Positions 8,136 to 15,636 of a stretch of DNA of 64,000 nucleotides are shown here, piece after piece. Location of the stretch: the NCBI RefSeq assembly GCF_041690465.1, contig NZ_JAWLHG010000018.1, forward strand, positions 1 to 64,000. Direction: 5' to 3'. Positions within the stretch are counted from its first letter, which is position 1; each line of letters opens with the position of its first letter. Under the pieces are notes generated by a model. The model searched no databases. It was not told the origin of the DNA and saw only the letters and a program-made list of their open reading frames with translations. The stretch comes from Falsiroseomonas sp041690465. GTDB lineage: Bacteria; Pseudomonadota; Alphaproteobacteria; Acetobacterales; Acetobacteraceae. Made by a program: the position numbers and the translations under genes.

Positions 8136-9109
8136 GCGTCGCGCTGCATCGCCGCGGGCTGCTGGCCACGCTCCTCCTCCCTGCCGCCCAGGCGGCCGCG
8201 CAATCCGCAGCCTGGCCGACCCGTGCCGTCACGCTCGTCGTTCCCTTCGCGCCCGGCGGACCGGTGGACAATGTCGCGCGTCCGCTGGCGGAGGGGCTGC
8301 GTCGGCAGCTCGGCCAGCCGGTCGTGGTGGAGAACCGCGCCGGCGGCGGCGGCGTGGTCGGCACCCGGGCCGTCGCCGGGGCGCGCCCGGATGGCTACAC
8401 GCTGCTCATCGGCTCGGCGGGCCCGCTGACCATCGCGCCCGCGGCATCCGGCAGCACCGCGCCGGATCCGCTGCAGGCGCTCGCCCCGATCGCGCTGATC
8501 GCCGAGAGCCCGCAGGTCCTGGTGGTGACGAAGGACCTGCCGGCCCGGACGCTCGCGGAGTTCCTGGCGCTGGCGCGGGCCAGGCCGGGGGAGCTCAATC
8601 TCGGCTCCGCAGGCATCGGCACCACGCCCCACCTGGCGATGGAGCTGCTGGCGCGCATCGCCGAGGTGCGCTTCGAGCACGTCCCGTATCGCGGCACCGG
8701 CGCCGCGCTTCCCGACCTCATCGGCGGCAAGATCGAGGCGCTGTTCGGCGACATCTCCGCCGTGCTGCCGCTGCTGCGGGACGGGCAGGTGCGCGCCCTG
8801 GCGATCACCGGCAGCCAGCGCTCGCCGCTCGCGCCCGAGATCCCTTCGGCGGCGGAGCTCGGCTATCCGGCGCTGCAGGTGCGCAACTGGCAGGCCCTGC
8901 TGGCGCCCGCCGGCACGCCGGAGTCGATCCTCCGCCGCGCCGCCGAGGCGGTGGCGGCGGCGCATGGGGACGAGGCGGTGCGCACCGTGCTCGCCAACCA
9001 GGGCGCGCTGCCGGCACAGAGCGGGCCGGCGCACCTCGCGGAGTTCCTGCGGGCCGAGCGCACGACCTGGGAGCCGATCGTCCGCGCGATCGGCCTGACG
9101 CTGCGGTAG
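8132..9109 (+). CDS. Bug/TctC-family periplasmic substrate-binding protein
   Basis: 325 aa. N-terminal signal LHRRGLLATLLLPAAQAAAQ, then VTLVVPFAPGGPVDN, VVVENRAGGGGVVG and HVPYRGTGAA, all diagnostic of the TctC/Bug fold. The ATG overlaps the stop of the preceding paralogue (ATGA). It is followed 8 bases later by the LeuC-like gene, so uptake and hydratase genes appear co-transcribed. It differs from its upstream neighbour along most of its length, so the tandem is not a recent duplication. Ligand unknown; a di- or tricarboxylate that is the substrate of the hydratase is plausible. Confidence 0.9.
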   Translation: MSVALHRRGLLATLLLPAAQAAAQSAAWPTRAVTLVVPFAPGGPVDNVARPLAEGLRRQLGQPVVVENRAGGGGVVGTRAVAGARPDGYTLLIGSAGPLTIAPAASGSTAPDPLQALAPIALIAESPQVLVVTKDLPARTLAEFLALARARPGELNLGSAGIGTTPHLAMELLARIAEVRFEHVPYRGTGAALPDLIGGKIEALFGDISAVLPLLRDGQVRALAITGSQRSPLAPEIPSAAELGYPALQVRNWQALLAPAGTPESILRRAAEAVAAAHGDEAVRTVLANQGALPAQSGPAHLAEFLRAERTTWEPIVRAIGLTLR

Positions 9110-9117
9110 CGCCGCCG

Positions 9118-10401
9118 ATGGCCCCGCCGCAGACCATTGCGCAGAAGATCATCGCCCGCGCTGCCGGCCGCACGGCCGTAGAGGTCGGCGACTACGTCAC
9201 CGTCACGCCCGACTACACCGCCTGCCAGGAGCTGTTCTGGCCCGGCCACAAGCGGAACCTGGAGCGGATCGGGGTGGACCGCATCCCGCGCCCGGACAAG
9301 GCGGTGATGGTGATCGACCATTCCACCGCCGCCGCCATGGGCTCGCACCACCATGAGACGCACCGGACGCTGCGCGACTGGTGCGAACAGCAGGGCATCG
9401 AGAACTTCTTCGGGCCCGGCAACGGGCTGCGGCACCTGGTGCTGACGGAGCGCGGCTTCGCCAGGCCCGGCACGCTGATCTTCTCCGACGAAGGCAACAT
9501 CGCAAGCATCGGCGCGCTCGGCGCGCTGAACCTCCCGATCTCGACGGAGGTGCTGGTTTCGCTGATCCAGGACGAGAACTGGATCGCCGTGCCGCCTTCC
9601 GCGCGCATCACGCTGACCGGCCAGCTCGGCTTCGGCGTCACCGCGCGCGACGCGATCCAGACCATCCTGCGCGACGCCACGCCGGATGGCCGGCTGCTGC
9701 AATGCTGCGTCGAGTTCGATGGGCCGGGGCTCGCCGCACTGTCGCTGGACGAGCGGCAGACGCTGCTTGCCGCGCTGTTCCACAGCGGCGCCTATACCGG
9801 GATCATGGTGCCGGACGCGCTTGCCCTCGCCTATGTGGAGGCCCGCGCGCGGGGCCGGCCCTGGCAGGTCGTGCAGGCGGATGCGGGCGCGGAGTACGTC
9901 AGGCATTTGCGCTACGACCTCGCGGCGATCGCACCGATGGTGACGCTGCCGCCGGATGCGCATGCGGCCGTACCGGTCGGCGAGACGGCAGGGACGCGCA
10001 TAGACCAGGCTTCGATCGGCTCCTGCGCCGGCGGTCGGCTGGACGACCTTCGGGCCGCGGCGCGGATCCTCCGCGGGCGGCGGGTGGCGCCGCATGTCAC
10101 GCTCTACGTCACGCCCGGCAGCCGCGGCGTCTATGCCGAGGCAGCGCGCGAGGGGCTGCTGGAGATCCTCGCCGAGGCCGGTGCCGCCATCCTGGCCCCG
10201 GGCTGCACCACCTGCTGGGGCTACCAGGGCGTGCTGAACGAGGGCGAGGTTTCGATCTCCACCCAGCAGTTCAACTACCAGGGCCGCAATGGTAGCCGCA
10301 GCGCACGCGTTTTCCTCGCCGGGCCGCATGTGGTGGCCGCCTCGGCCGTGGCCGGCCGCATCGCGGACCCGCGCCCGATGCTGGCGGAGGCCGTGTCGTG
10401 A
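9118..10401 (+). CDS. Aconitase/3-isopropylmalate dehydratase large-subunit family (LeuC-like), divergent
   Basis: 427 aa, the size of two-subunit (LeuC/HacA-type) hydratases that carry a 4Fe-4S cluster. The three cluster cysteines are present: SIGSCAGGRLDDL (about residue 302) and PGCTTCWGYQGVL (about 362 and 365). The C-terminal block NYQGRNGSRSARVFLAGP followed by AASAVAGRIADPR fits the family. The usual DSHT motif is replaced by DEGNIASIGALGAL, so an active-site His is missing; the substrate is therefore probably not 3-isopropylmalate. It overlaps the small-subunit gene (GTGA). It lies among binding-protein genes, not leucine genes. A maleate/methylmalate-type hydratase is one alternative. 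Confidence 0.85.
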   Translation: MAPPQTIAQKIIARAAGRTAVEVGDYVTVTPDYTACQELFWPGHKRNLERIGVDRIPRPDKAVMVIDHSTAAAMGSHHHETHRTLRDWCEQQGIENFFGPGNGLRHLVLTERGFARPGTLIFSDEGNIASIGALGALNLPISTEVLVSLIQDENWIAVPPSARITLTGQLGFGVTARDAIQTILRDATPDGRLLQCCVEFDGPGLAALSLDERQTLLAALFHSGAYTGIMVPDALALAYVEARARGRPWQVVQADAGAEYVRHLRYDLAAIAPMVTLPPDAHAAVPVGETAGTRIDQASIGSCAGGRLDDLRAAARILRGRRVAPHVTLYVTPGSRGVYAEAAREGLLEILAEAGAAILAPGCTTCWGYQGVLNEGEVSISTQQFNYQGRNGSRSARVFLAGPHVVAASAVAGRIADPRPMLAEAVS

Positions 10402-10931
10402 CGGAGCCCGTGCCGCGCGGCCGCGTGTGGAAATTCGGCGACGATGTCAGCGGCGATGACGGCATCATCGAGTTCGCCATCGTCCGCGAGGGCTTCGGCA
10501 AGGCCTTCGACGAGGACGCGCTGCGCGCCATGTGCTTCCGCCGCCTGCGGCCTGAGTTCCCTGCCGAGGTGCGGCCAGGCGACATCGTGGTGGGAGGACG
10601 GAACTTCGCGCACCACAACCATGTCGAAGTCAGCGTCGCGATCCGCGCCTCCGGCATCGCCGCGGTGGTGGTGGAATCGTGCGAGGCCGGCTTCGTCCGC
10701 CGTGCGCTCAACACCGGCCTGCCAGTGATGATCTGCCCGGGCATCACCGCTGCCGTGGCGGATGACGAGGTGATCTTGGCCGATCCCGCCACCGGCGAGA
10801 TCGTGCTGCCCTCGGGCCAGGTCCTGCGCGCGCGCCCCTTCTCGGAACGAATGGTGCAGATCTGGCGGGCGGGCGGTATCATCCCCCTGCTGGAACGGGA
10901 ATTCGCCACCCGGCGCGCCGCCGCCGGATAA
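10398..10931 (+). CDS. Aconitase/3-isopropylmalate dehydratase small-subunit family (LeuD-like), divergent
   Basis: 177 aa with a GTG start overlapping the large-subunit stop. The swivel-domain framework is visible: GRVWKFGDDVSGDDGIIEF at the N-terminus and ASGIAAVVVESCEAGFVRRA, then NTGLPVM, in the middle. In LeuD the substrate-binding loop reads GxGSSREHA; here the same place reads NFAHHNHVEVSVA. Together with the altered large subunit this points to a different hydroxy-acid substrate. The two genes form one heteromeric enzyme, with the ORF order and 4-base overlap supporting 1:1 synthesis. The binding-protein gene at 10952 follows after 20 bases. Confidence 0.82.
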   Translation: MTEPVPRGRVWKFGDDVSGDDGIIEFAIVREGFGKAFDEDALRAMCFRRLRPEFPAEVRPGDIVVGGRNFAHHNHVEVSVAIRASGIAAVVVESCEAGFVRRALNTGLPVMICPGITAAVADDEVILADPATGEIVLPSGQVLRARPFSERMVQIWRAGGIIPLLEREFATRRAAAG

Positions 10932-10951
10932 CGACAACAGGGAGGAAGGAC

Positions 10952-11938
10952 ATGCACACCCGTCGCAACATGATCCTGGGCGCAGCCGCGGTCGGACTTG
11001 CCGCCAGCGGCGCCGGTGCGCGAGCACAGGGCTTCCCGGACCGGCCGGTGCGGATCGTCGTCCCCTTCCCGCCCGGTGGCAATGCGGATTTCACGGCGCG
11101 CCTGCTGCTGCCTGCCATGTCGCGCTCGCTCGGCCAGTCCGTGGTGGTGGACAACCGAGCCGGCGCGGGCGGCATCGTCGGCACCGAGGCCGTGGCGCGC
11201 GCACAGCCCGATGGCTATACGGTGCTGCTCGGCTCGACCGGGCCGCTCTCGCTGTTCCCGGTGGCGAAATCGTCGCTGCCCTACGACACGCTGCGCGACT
11301 TCGCACCGATCGGGATCTCTTACCGCGTGCCGATCGTGCTGCTCGTCTCGCCCCGGCTGCCGGTGCGCACGCCGGCCGAGCTCGTCGCGCGCTCGAAGAC
11401 CACGCAGGGCGGGCTTTCCGCCGGCAGTTCCGGCATCGGCTCCGGCGCGCATCTGGCGATCGAGCTGTTCAACGCCGGCAGCGGCGCCGGGCTCGTCCAT
11501 GTGCCCTATCGCGGCACCGGGCCGGCCCACAACGACCTGATCGCCGGCACCATCCCGGTGGTGTTCGATCAGCTTTCCAGCGCGCTGCCGCTACACGCGG
11601 ATGGCCGCGCGCGGATCATCGCCATCGCCTCGGCCGCGCGCTCGCCCCTGCTGCCGGAGGTGCAGACACTGCGCCAGGCCGGGCTGGTCCAGCCGGAACT
11701 CAGCACCACGCTTGGTCTGCTTGCACCCGCGGGCACGCCGGAGGCCGCGGTGGCGAAGCTGCGTACGGCGCTGGCCGCGGCGATGGGCGATGCGGCGGTG
11801 CGTGAGCGTCTGATCCAGCTCGGCGCCGAGATCCCCCCGGATTCGGAGATCACGCCAGCCCGCTACGCGACCGTGATCCGCGAGGAGATGGAGACATCGC
11901 GCGAGGCCGTCCGCCTCGGCAACGTCAGCCTGGACTAG
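10952..11938 (+). CDS. Bug/TctC-family periplasmic substrate-binding protein
   Basis: 328 aa. The signal HTRRNMILGAAAVGLAASGAG ends near GARAQ. Family blocks: VRIVVPFPPGGNADFTARL, VVVDNRAGAGGIVG, HVPYRGTGPAHND. The ATG at 10952 follows a strong GGGAGGAAGG ribosome-binding site. It is the last forward gene of the 7116-11938 operon. A dispersed repeat with a hairpin lies immediately downstream and may end transcription. This is the fourth orphan binding protein in the first 12 kb. Confidence 0.9.
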   Translation: MHTRRNMILGAAAVGLAASGAGARAQGFPDRPVRIVVPFPPGGNADFTARLLLPAMSRSLGQSVVVDNRAGAGGIVGTEAVARAQPDGYTVLLGSTGPLSLFPVAKSSLPYDTLRDFAPIGISYRVPIVLLVSPRLPVRTPAELVARSKTTQGGLSAGSSGIGSGAHLAIELFNAGSGAGLVHVPYRGTGPAHNDLIAGTIPVVFDQLSSALPLHADGRARIIAIASAARSPLLPEVQTLRQAGLVQPELSTTLGLLAPAGTPEAAVAKLRTALAAAMGDAAVRERLIQLGAEIPPDSEITPARYATVIREEMETSREAVRLGNVSLD

Positions 11939-11967
11939 AGCTGCCCGCCGTGGGGCGGCATCGCTCA

Positions 11968-12038
11968 GAGGCTTGAAGCTACCCTAGAAGCAGAAAGCCA
12001 GAGCATTTGCCCTGAACGCGTGTGAACGGACAATGCTC
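11968..12038. repeat. Dispersed intergenic repeat, copy A, with inverted-repeat ends
   Basis: Starts with GAGGCTTGAAGCT and contains a 38-base core at 12001-12038 bounded by AGAGCATT (12000-12007) and AATGCTCT (12032-12039), which can pair. A second copy occurs at 63753-63824: its first 13 bases differ at one position and the cores match at about 30 of 38 positions. This copy lies between converging genes and could act as a bidirectional terminator. It overlaps the stop codon of the flavin reductase gene. Confidence 0.6.
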
Positions 12039-12655
12039 TATCGCGGCGGCTTCGGCGGGCGCGGCATCTCGAAAAGGTCGGTGGTACGGGCATACCAGCC
12101 GCCGCCATGCATGCGCCCGATGAGGCCGAGGCGCGGCGTGTCCACGTACTGGCGCGCCGGGTCGAGCAGCATCTCCTCGGCCAGATGCATGGCCAGCACG
12201 CGACCGAGCACGACCGCGCCACCCTGATCGAGATCCACCAGCCGGAAGGTCTCACATTCCATCGCGACGGGGCTGCCGGCGATGCGCGGTGGATCCACAT
12301 TGCTGGAGGGCTGCGTCGCCAGGCCGCAGCGCGCCAGCTCGTCCACCTCCGGCCCGAATTCGGCGGAGGTCTGGTTCATCGCCTCCGCCATCGCCATGGG
12401 CACCAGGTTGACGACGAACTGGCCGCTGCGCCGGATGTTCGCCAGCGTGTCCTTGTCGCCGTCGGTGCGGGCGGCCATGCCGATGCAGAGCAGCGGCGGC
12501 TCGGTGGACACCACGTTGAAGAAGGAGAACGGCGCTGCATTGGTGCCGCCATGCGCATGGCGAGTCACCACCCAGGCGATCGGCCGCGGCACGATGGTGG
12601 AGTGCAGCAGCTTGCTGCGCGCCTCGCGCGGCAGGTCGGCAAAGTCGAACTCCAT
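12038..12655 (-). CDS. Flavin reductase-like (FMN-binding split-barrel) protein
   Basis: 205 aa. Matches the flavoprotein-oxygenase/flavin-reductase family that binds FMN in a split barrel: STIVPRPIAWVVTRHAHGGTNAAPFSFFNVVS near residues 19-50 is the diagnostic block, followed by CIGMAAR and KDTLANIRRSGQFVVNLV. Such proteins supply reduced flavin to a monooxygenase or reduce flavins/quinones themselves. It lies 23 bases downstream of the alpha/beta hydrolase gene and is probably in its operon. No partner monooxygenase of the two-component type is adjacent. Confidence 0.85.
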   Translation of the reverse strand: MEFDFADLPREARSKLLHSTIVPRPIAWVVTRHAHGGTNAAPFSFFNVVSTEPPLLCIGMAARTDGDKDTLANIRRSGQFVVNLVPMAMAEAMNQTSAEFGPEVDELARCGLATQPSSNVDPPRIAGSPVAMECETFRLVDLDQGGAVVLGRVLAMHLAEEMLLDPARQYVDTPRLGLIGRMHGGGWYARTTDLFEMPRPPKPPR

Positions 12656-12678
12656 GGCCTGGTCCTTCCGGTTCGGCG

Positions 12679-13494
12679 CTACGTCCAGAGGCTGCGCGCG
12701 AAGGCGATCAGCGCCTCCGCCACCGCCGCCGGCTGCTCCGGCAACAGTGCATGTCCCGCGCGGGCCACGACGACGCGGCGGGCCAGGGGGCCGAGCGCCG
12801 CGCGCAGTTCCTCCTCCGAGGGCGGCGGCGCGATCGCGTCCTCCGCCGCCGCCAGGTAGAGCAGCGGCTTCGTCTCCGCCGCGCGCAGCCAGGCACGGTC
12901 GCTGGTCGCCTCGCGGGCTGCGCGCTGTGCCCGCGCCACTTCCGGGTGCCAGCCTCGCAGCCAGACACGCGCATCATGGCCCGGCGCGAAATAGGCGCGC
13001 TGGAGGTGCTGCAAACGCTCCTGATCCGGCAGCGAGAGGTCGAAGCTCGCGGTGATCGAGCGGCTGATCCCGGCGTCCACCGAGGTGCCCGTCACCGCGG
13101 CGAGCATCGCCACGCCCTGCACCAGGTCGGGCCGGTCATGCGCGAGCATGCGCGCCACCCAGTTGCCCGCGGCATGGCCGACGACGAGCGCAGGCCCGGC
13201 CTGCAGCGCTTCGACCGCCGCCGCGACATCGGCGGCCATGTCATGAAGCGTTGCGTCCGGCCGCAGCGGCGCCGAGCGCCCGATGCCGCGCGGCTCCGGC
13301 CGGATCAGCCGCAGCCCGCCCTGCAGCAGCGGCTGCGCGACACAATCGAAATCCTCCTGCCCGCGGCCGAGCGAAGCGACCAGCACGACGGGCCTGCCCG
13401 CGCCCATCGCTGCAAGCTCGAGGTCACCGGCCGGAAGGTGAAGCAGGCGGGATTCCGTCGGGCCGACAGCCGGCGGATGTGGCGCAGGGCCCAT
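12679..13494 (-). CDS. Alpha/beta-hydrolase fold protein lacking the nucleophilic Ser
   Basis: 271 aa. The fold is indicated by GRPVVLVASLGRGQEDFD near the N-terminus, RLIRPEPRGIGRS, and the nucleophile-elbow region ALVVGHAAGNWVARMLA near residue 100. The elbow reads G-H-A-A-G: the serine of GxSxG is replaced by Ala. A C-terminal GHALLPEQPAAVAEAL keeps the usual His. It may act without a Ser nucleophile, or be a binding or cofactor-free enzyme. The start at 13494 follows GAGGAG at 5 bases; an upstream in-frame Met lacks this. The conserved element at 13547-13562 lies 53 bases upstream. Confidence 0.8.
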   Translation of the reverse strand: MGPAPHPPAVGPTESRLLHLPAGDLELAAMGAGRPVVLVASLGRGQEDFDCVAQPLLQGGLRLIRPEPRGIGRSAPLRPDATLHDMAADVAAAVEALQAGPALVVGHAAGNWVARMLAHDRPDLVQGVAMLAAVTGTSVDAGISRSITASFDLSLPDQERLQHLQRAYFAPGHDARVWLRGWHPEVARAQRAAREATSDRAWLRAAETKPLLYLAAAEDAIAPPPSEEELRAALGPLARRVVVARAGHALLPEQPAAVAEALIAFARSLWT

Positions 13495-13546
13495 GACATC
13501 TCCTCGCGATCCCGGGCCGGGAAGGTGGTGACCGGGGTCCGAACAA

Positions 13547-13562
13547 GTCAATAGGCCAACTC
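13547..13562 (-). promoter_or_regulatory. Candidate operator, copy 3 (upstream of alpha/beta hydrolase)
   Basis: On the reverse strand GAGTTGGCCTATTGAC, matching the elements at 6966-6983 and 7076-7091 over the core [CT]T[AG]GCCTA[TA][TC]G. It lies upstream of the hydrolase/flavin reductase gene pair, which may therefore share a regulator with the acyl-CoA dehydrogenase region. Confidence 0.4.
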
Positions 13563-13620
13563 ATTCGACCGAGCGCCCCCGGCCGCGCACGGCCGGCGCC
13601 ACGCGGCTGTGCTTCGCGCG

Positions 13621-14496
13621 CTATACCGCGCGCGGGGCGGTCTCGGCCAGCAGCGGGGCCTCGCCTTCCAGCGTGGTGCGGTGCATGCGCCTTGTATAGC
13701 GCTCCTCGTCGAAGGGCGTGGCGCAGTGCTGCGTGCAGCGGTTGTCCCACAGCACCGCATCGCCGGGCAGCCAGCGGTGACGATAGACGAAGTCCGGCCG
13801 CTGCGCGAAGGCGCAGAGCGACGCGATCAGCTCGCGTCCTTCCTCACGGGGAATCCCCTCGATCTCCACCGCCCAGCGGCCGATGTAGAGGGCAGTTCGA
13901 CCGGTGCGCGGATGACGACGGGCGATCGGGTGCCAGACATCCGGCCGCTCGCGCTTTTGCTCCTCGGTCAGCGCGGGCAGGTGGGGGTAGTGGACATGGT
14001 GCAGCTGCACGCGACTGAAACGCGCACGACGGCCAGCGAGCTGCGTCTTCGTGGACTCCGGCAGCGCATCCCAGGCGGCATACATGTCGGCGAACAGCGT
14101 ATCGCCACCTTCCGGCGGCACCTGGACGCCATGGAGGAAGGAGCCCGCATTCGGGATTGCCTTGTCCTCGCCATCGCTGTGGAACCCCATCCCGGCACGG
14201 CGCAGCCCGATGGCCTTGCCGCCCTCCTCAGCATTGCCGACGACGAAGACCTCCGGATGGCCCTCCAGGTTGAAGTCGGGGGGCACCATGATGTGCAACG
14301 GCCCAAGGCGACGCGTGAAGGCGATGTGCTGCTCCGGCGTCATGGACAATTCGCGGAACACCAGGATGGAGTGGCGATACCAGGCGTCCTCTACCGCGCG
14401 GAAGGTCGCCGAATCCAGTTCGAGCGTCGGCGGTACGCCGCTCACCTCGGCACCGAAACCGCGTGGCGTGATCAGGTGCAAACGCGGTCCAGTCAT
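13621..14496 (-). CDS. TauD/TfdA-family Fe(II)/2-oxoglutarate-dependent dioxygenase
   Basis: 291 aa, the usual TauD/TfdA length. The iron ligands are visible: His and Asp in GFHSDGED (about residue 104) and the distal His in NRCTQHCATPFDEE (about 252); the 2-oxoglutarate-binding Arg follows in ERYTRRMHRTTLEG. Such enzymes hydroxylate a carbon next to a sulfonate, ether or acid, often releasing the substrate for catabolism. It stands alone: the next gene upstream in the same direction is an unrelated small membrane protein. Substrate not predictable. Confidence 0.92.
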   Translation of the reverse strand: MTGPRLHLITPRGFGAEVSGVPPTLELDSATFRAVEDAWYRHSILVFRELSMTPEQHIAFTRRLGPLHIMVPPDFNLEGHPEVFVVGNAEEGGKAIGLRRAGMGFHSDGEDKAIPNAGSFLHGVQVPPEGGDTLFADMYAAWDALPESTKTQLAGRRARFSRVQLHHVHYPHLPALTEEQKRERPDVWHPIARRHPRTGRTALYIGRWAVEIEGIPREEGRELIASLCAFAQRPDFVYRHRWLPGDAVLWDNRCTQHCATPFDEERYTRRMHRTTLEGEAPLLAETAPRAV

Positions 14497-14575
14497 GGCG
14501 GCGCCCCCTCGTGCAGACCTCGTGTGGCCGAGCCTGGCGCGCGGTGATCATCGGCTGGCCGGCGCCTCTGCGCCA

Positions 14576-14875
14576 TCACGTCAGGCTCAGGATCGTCATG
14601 CCGATCACCGTCACGAAGCGTGCCGTGTCCGCCCAGCGCCGGTCACCCTCGTGCCGTCCGGCCGAGCGCCAGACGCCGACGGCGACGAGGACGTTGTACG
14701 GGACCGACAGCCCATAGCCCACGACCAGCGCCGCGATCGGACGGTCCGCGGAAATCAGCACGAGGAATAGGATGCTGGTTGTCAGGTTGACGGCAAGCCC
14801 ACCCAACACGGCCCAATTCCAGAACGCCGTCGCGAGCGGAAGCTCGCCCCTCCAGAGCCTGAGCAGCACAGCCAT
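14576..14875 (-). CDS. Small integral membrane protein
   Basis: 99 aa with three likely membrane spans: ILGG-like segment AVLGGLAVNLTTSILFLVLI (residues 23-42), PIAALVVGYGLSVPYNVLVA (47-66) and FVTVIGMTILSLT at the C-terminus. The start MAVLLRLWRGELPLATAFW places positive charge inside. Function unknown; the YNVLVAVGVWRSA and RRWADTARF blocks look conserved in type, and short proteins like this occur alone in related genomes. The gap of 79 bases to the dioxygenase downstream leaves co-transcription possible. Confidence 0.6.
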   Translation of the reverse strand: MAVLLRLWRGELPLATAFWNWAVLGGLAVNLTTSILFLVLISADRPIAALVVGYGLSVPYNVLVAVGVWRSAGRHEGDRRWADTARFVTVIGMTILSLT

Positions 14876-15159
14876 GCCCTACCTGGGCCCTCTCCTCGTT
14901 TGGTGCGGCTTGCAACGAGGCCGGGAGGCTACGCGGCCATCCGGCGCGCCCGCAAGCGGATACCGGACCTTCTGCCGAACACCAGGCGCATCGCACCCTG
15001 CTCGGCCAGCGGCGACACGGCGCTTCGGGCGACCGAGGTGGGCGGGAGAGACGGTCGTGCCGATGACAGATACTCCCCACCATTGCGGGCCCGCCGAGGC
15101 GCCTTGACCGGATGCATCCCGGCAGCCGATCCTTGCGCGACCAGAGCCTGGAGATCGCC
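14876..15159. other. Divergent intergenic region, no gene seen
   Basis: 284 bases between the small membrane protein (reverse) and the DUF3830 gene (forward). Short reading frames cross it but show no recognisable protein. It must hold the promoters of both genes; no convincing box pair was found. Confidence 0.4.
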
Positions 15160-15636
15160 ATGCCGCGCATGCTGCGCTTCACCTTCGTCGATGCCGGCGT
15201 GTCCGGCCGCGTCGAACTGCACGAGACCCTCGCGGCGAAGACCGTGGAAGCAATCTGGGGTGCCCTGGCGCAACCGGTCCGCGAGCTGAGCTTCCACGCC
15301 ATGTTCGCCGGCCCGGAGATCATGGTCGGCCTGCCGAAATCCGCGCAGACCTTCGACCCGCGCAGCCTGCCGCCGGAAAACCAGACGGTGATCCCGACGC
15401 CGGGCGACGTGCTGTGGTTCTACCAGGCGCCGAACATGATGAAGGGCCTCGCCGACGAGTTCTGGGAGATCGGCATGTTCTACGGCGATGGCGGCCGCGT
15501 CTTCGGCCCGCTCGGCTGGACTCCGGTGACCATGTTCGGCCGCATGCTGCCCGAGGACCTTCCTGGCTTCGCCAAGGAATGCGCCGACATTCGCCTGCAC
15601 GGCGCGAAGATGCTGGAGATCCGCCGCGAGGGCTGA
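15160..15636 (+). CDS. DUF3830 family protein (cyclophilin-like fold)
   Basis: 158 aa. The N-terminal LRFTFVDAGVSGRVELHETLA, the TVEAIWGALAQP block and IPTPGDVLWFYQAPN match DUF3830, a family predicted to have a cyclophilin-like barrel and often encoded beside amidases, hydantoinases and ABC transporters for nitrogenous compounds. The start at 15160 has GGAG eight bases upstream and gives the family's usual N-terminus. Its stop abuts the stop of the converging amidase gene with no gap. Role unknown; the context suggests a small-molecule-binding accessory of the amidase pathway. Confidence 0.75.
   Translation: MPRMLRFTFVDAGVSGRVELHETLAAKTVEAIWGALAQPVRELSFHAMFAGPEIMVGLPKSAQTFDPRSLPPENQTVIPTPGDVLWFYQAPNMMKGLADEFWEIGMFYGDGGRVFGPLGWTPVTMFGRMLPEDLPGFAKECADIRLHGAKMLEIRREG

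Noticed and set aside
9118..10931. Leucine-biosynthesis LeuC/LeuD assignment
   Set aside because: Active-site motifs differ in both subunits and no leucine genes are nearby, so only a family-level call is made.
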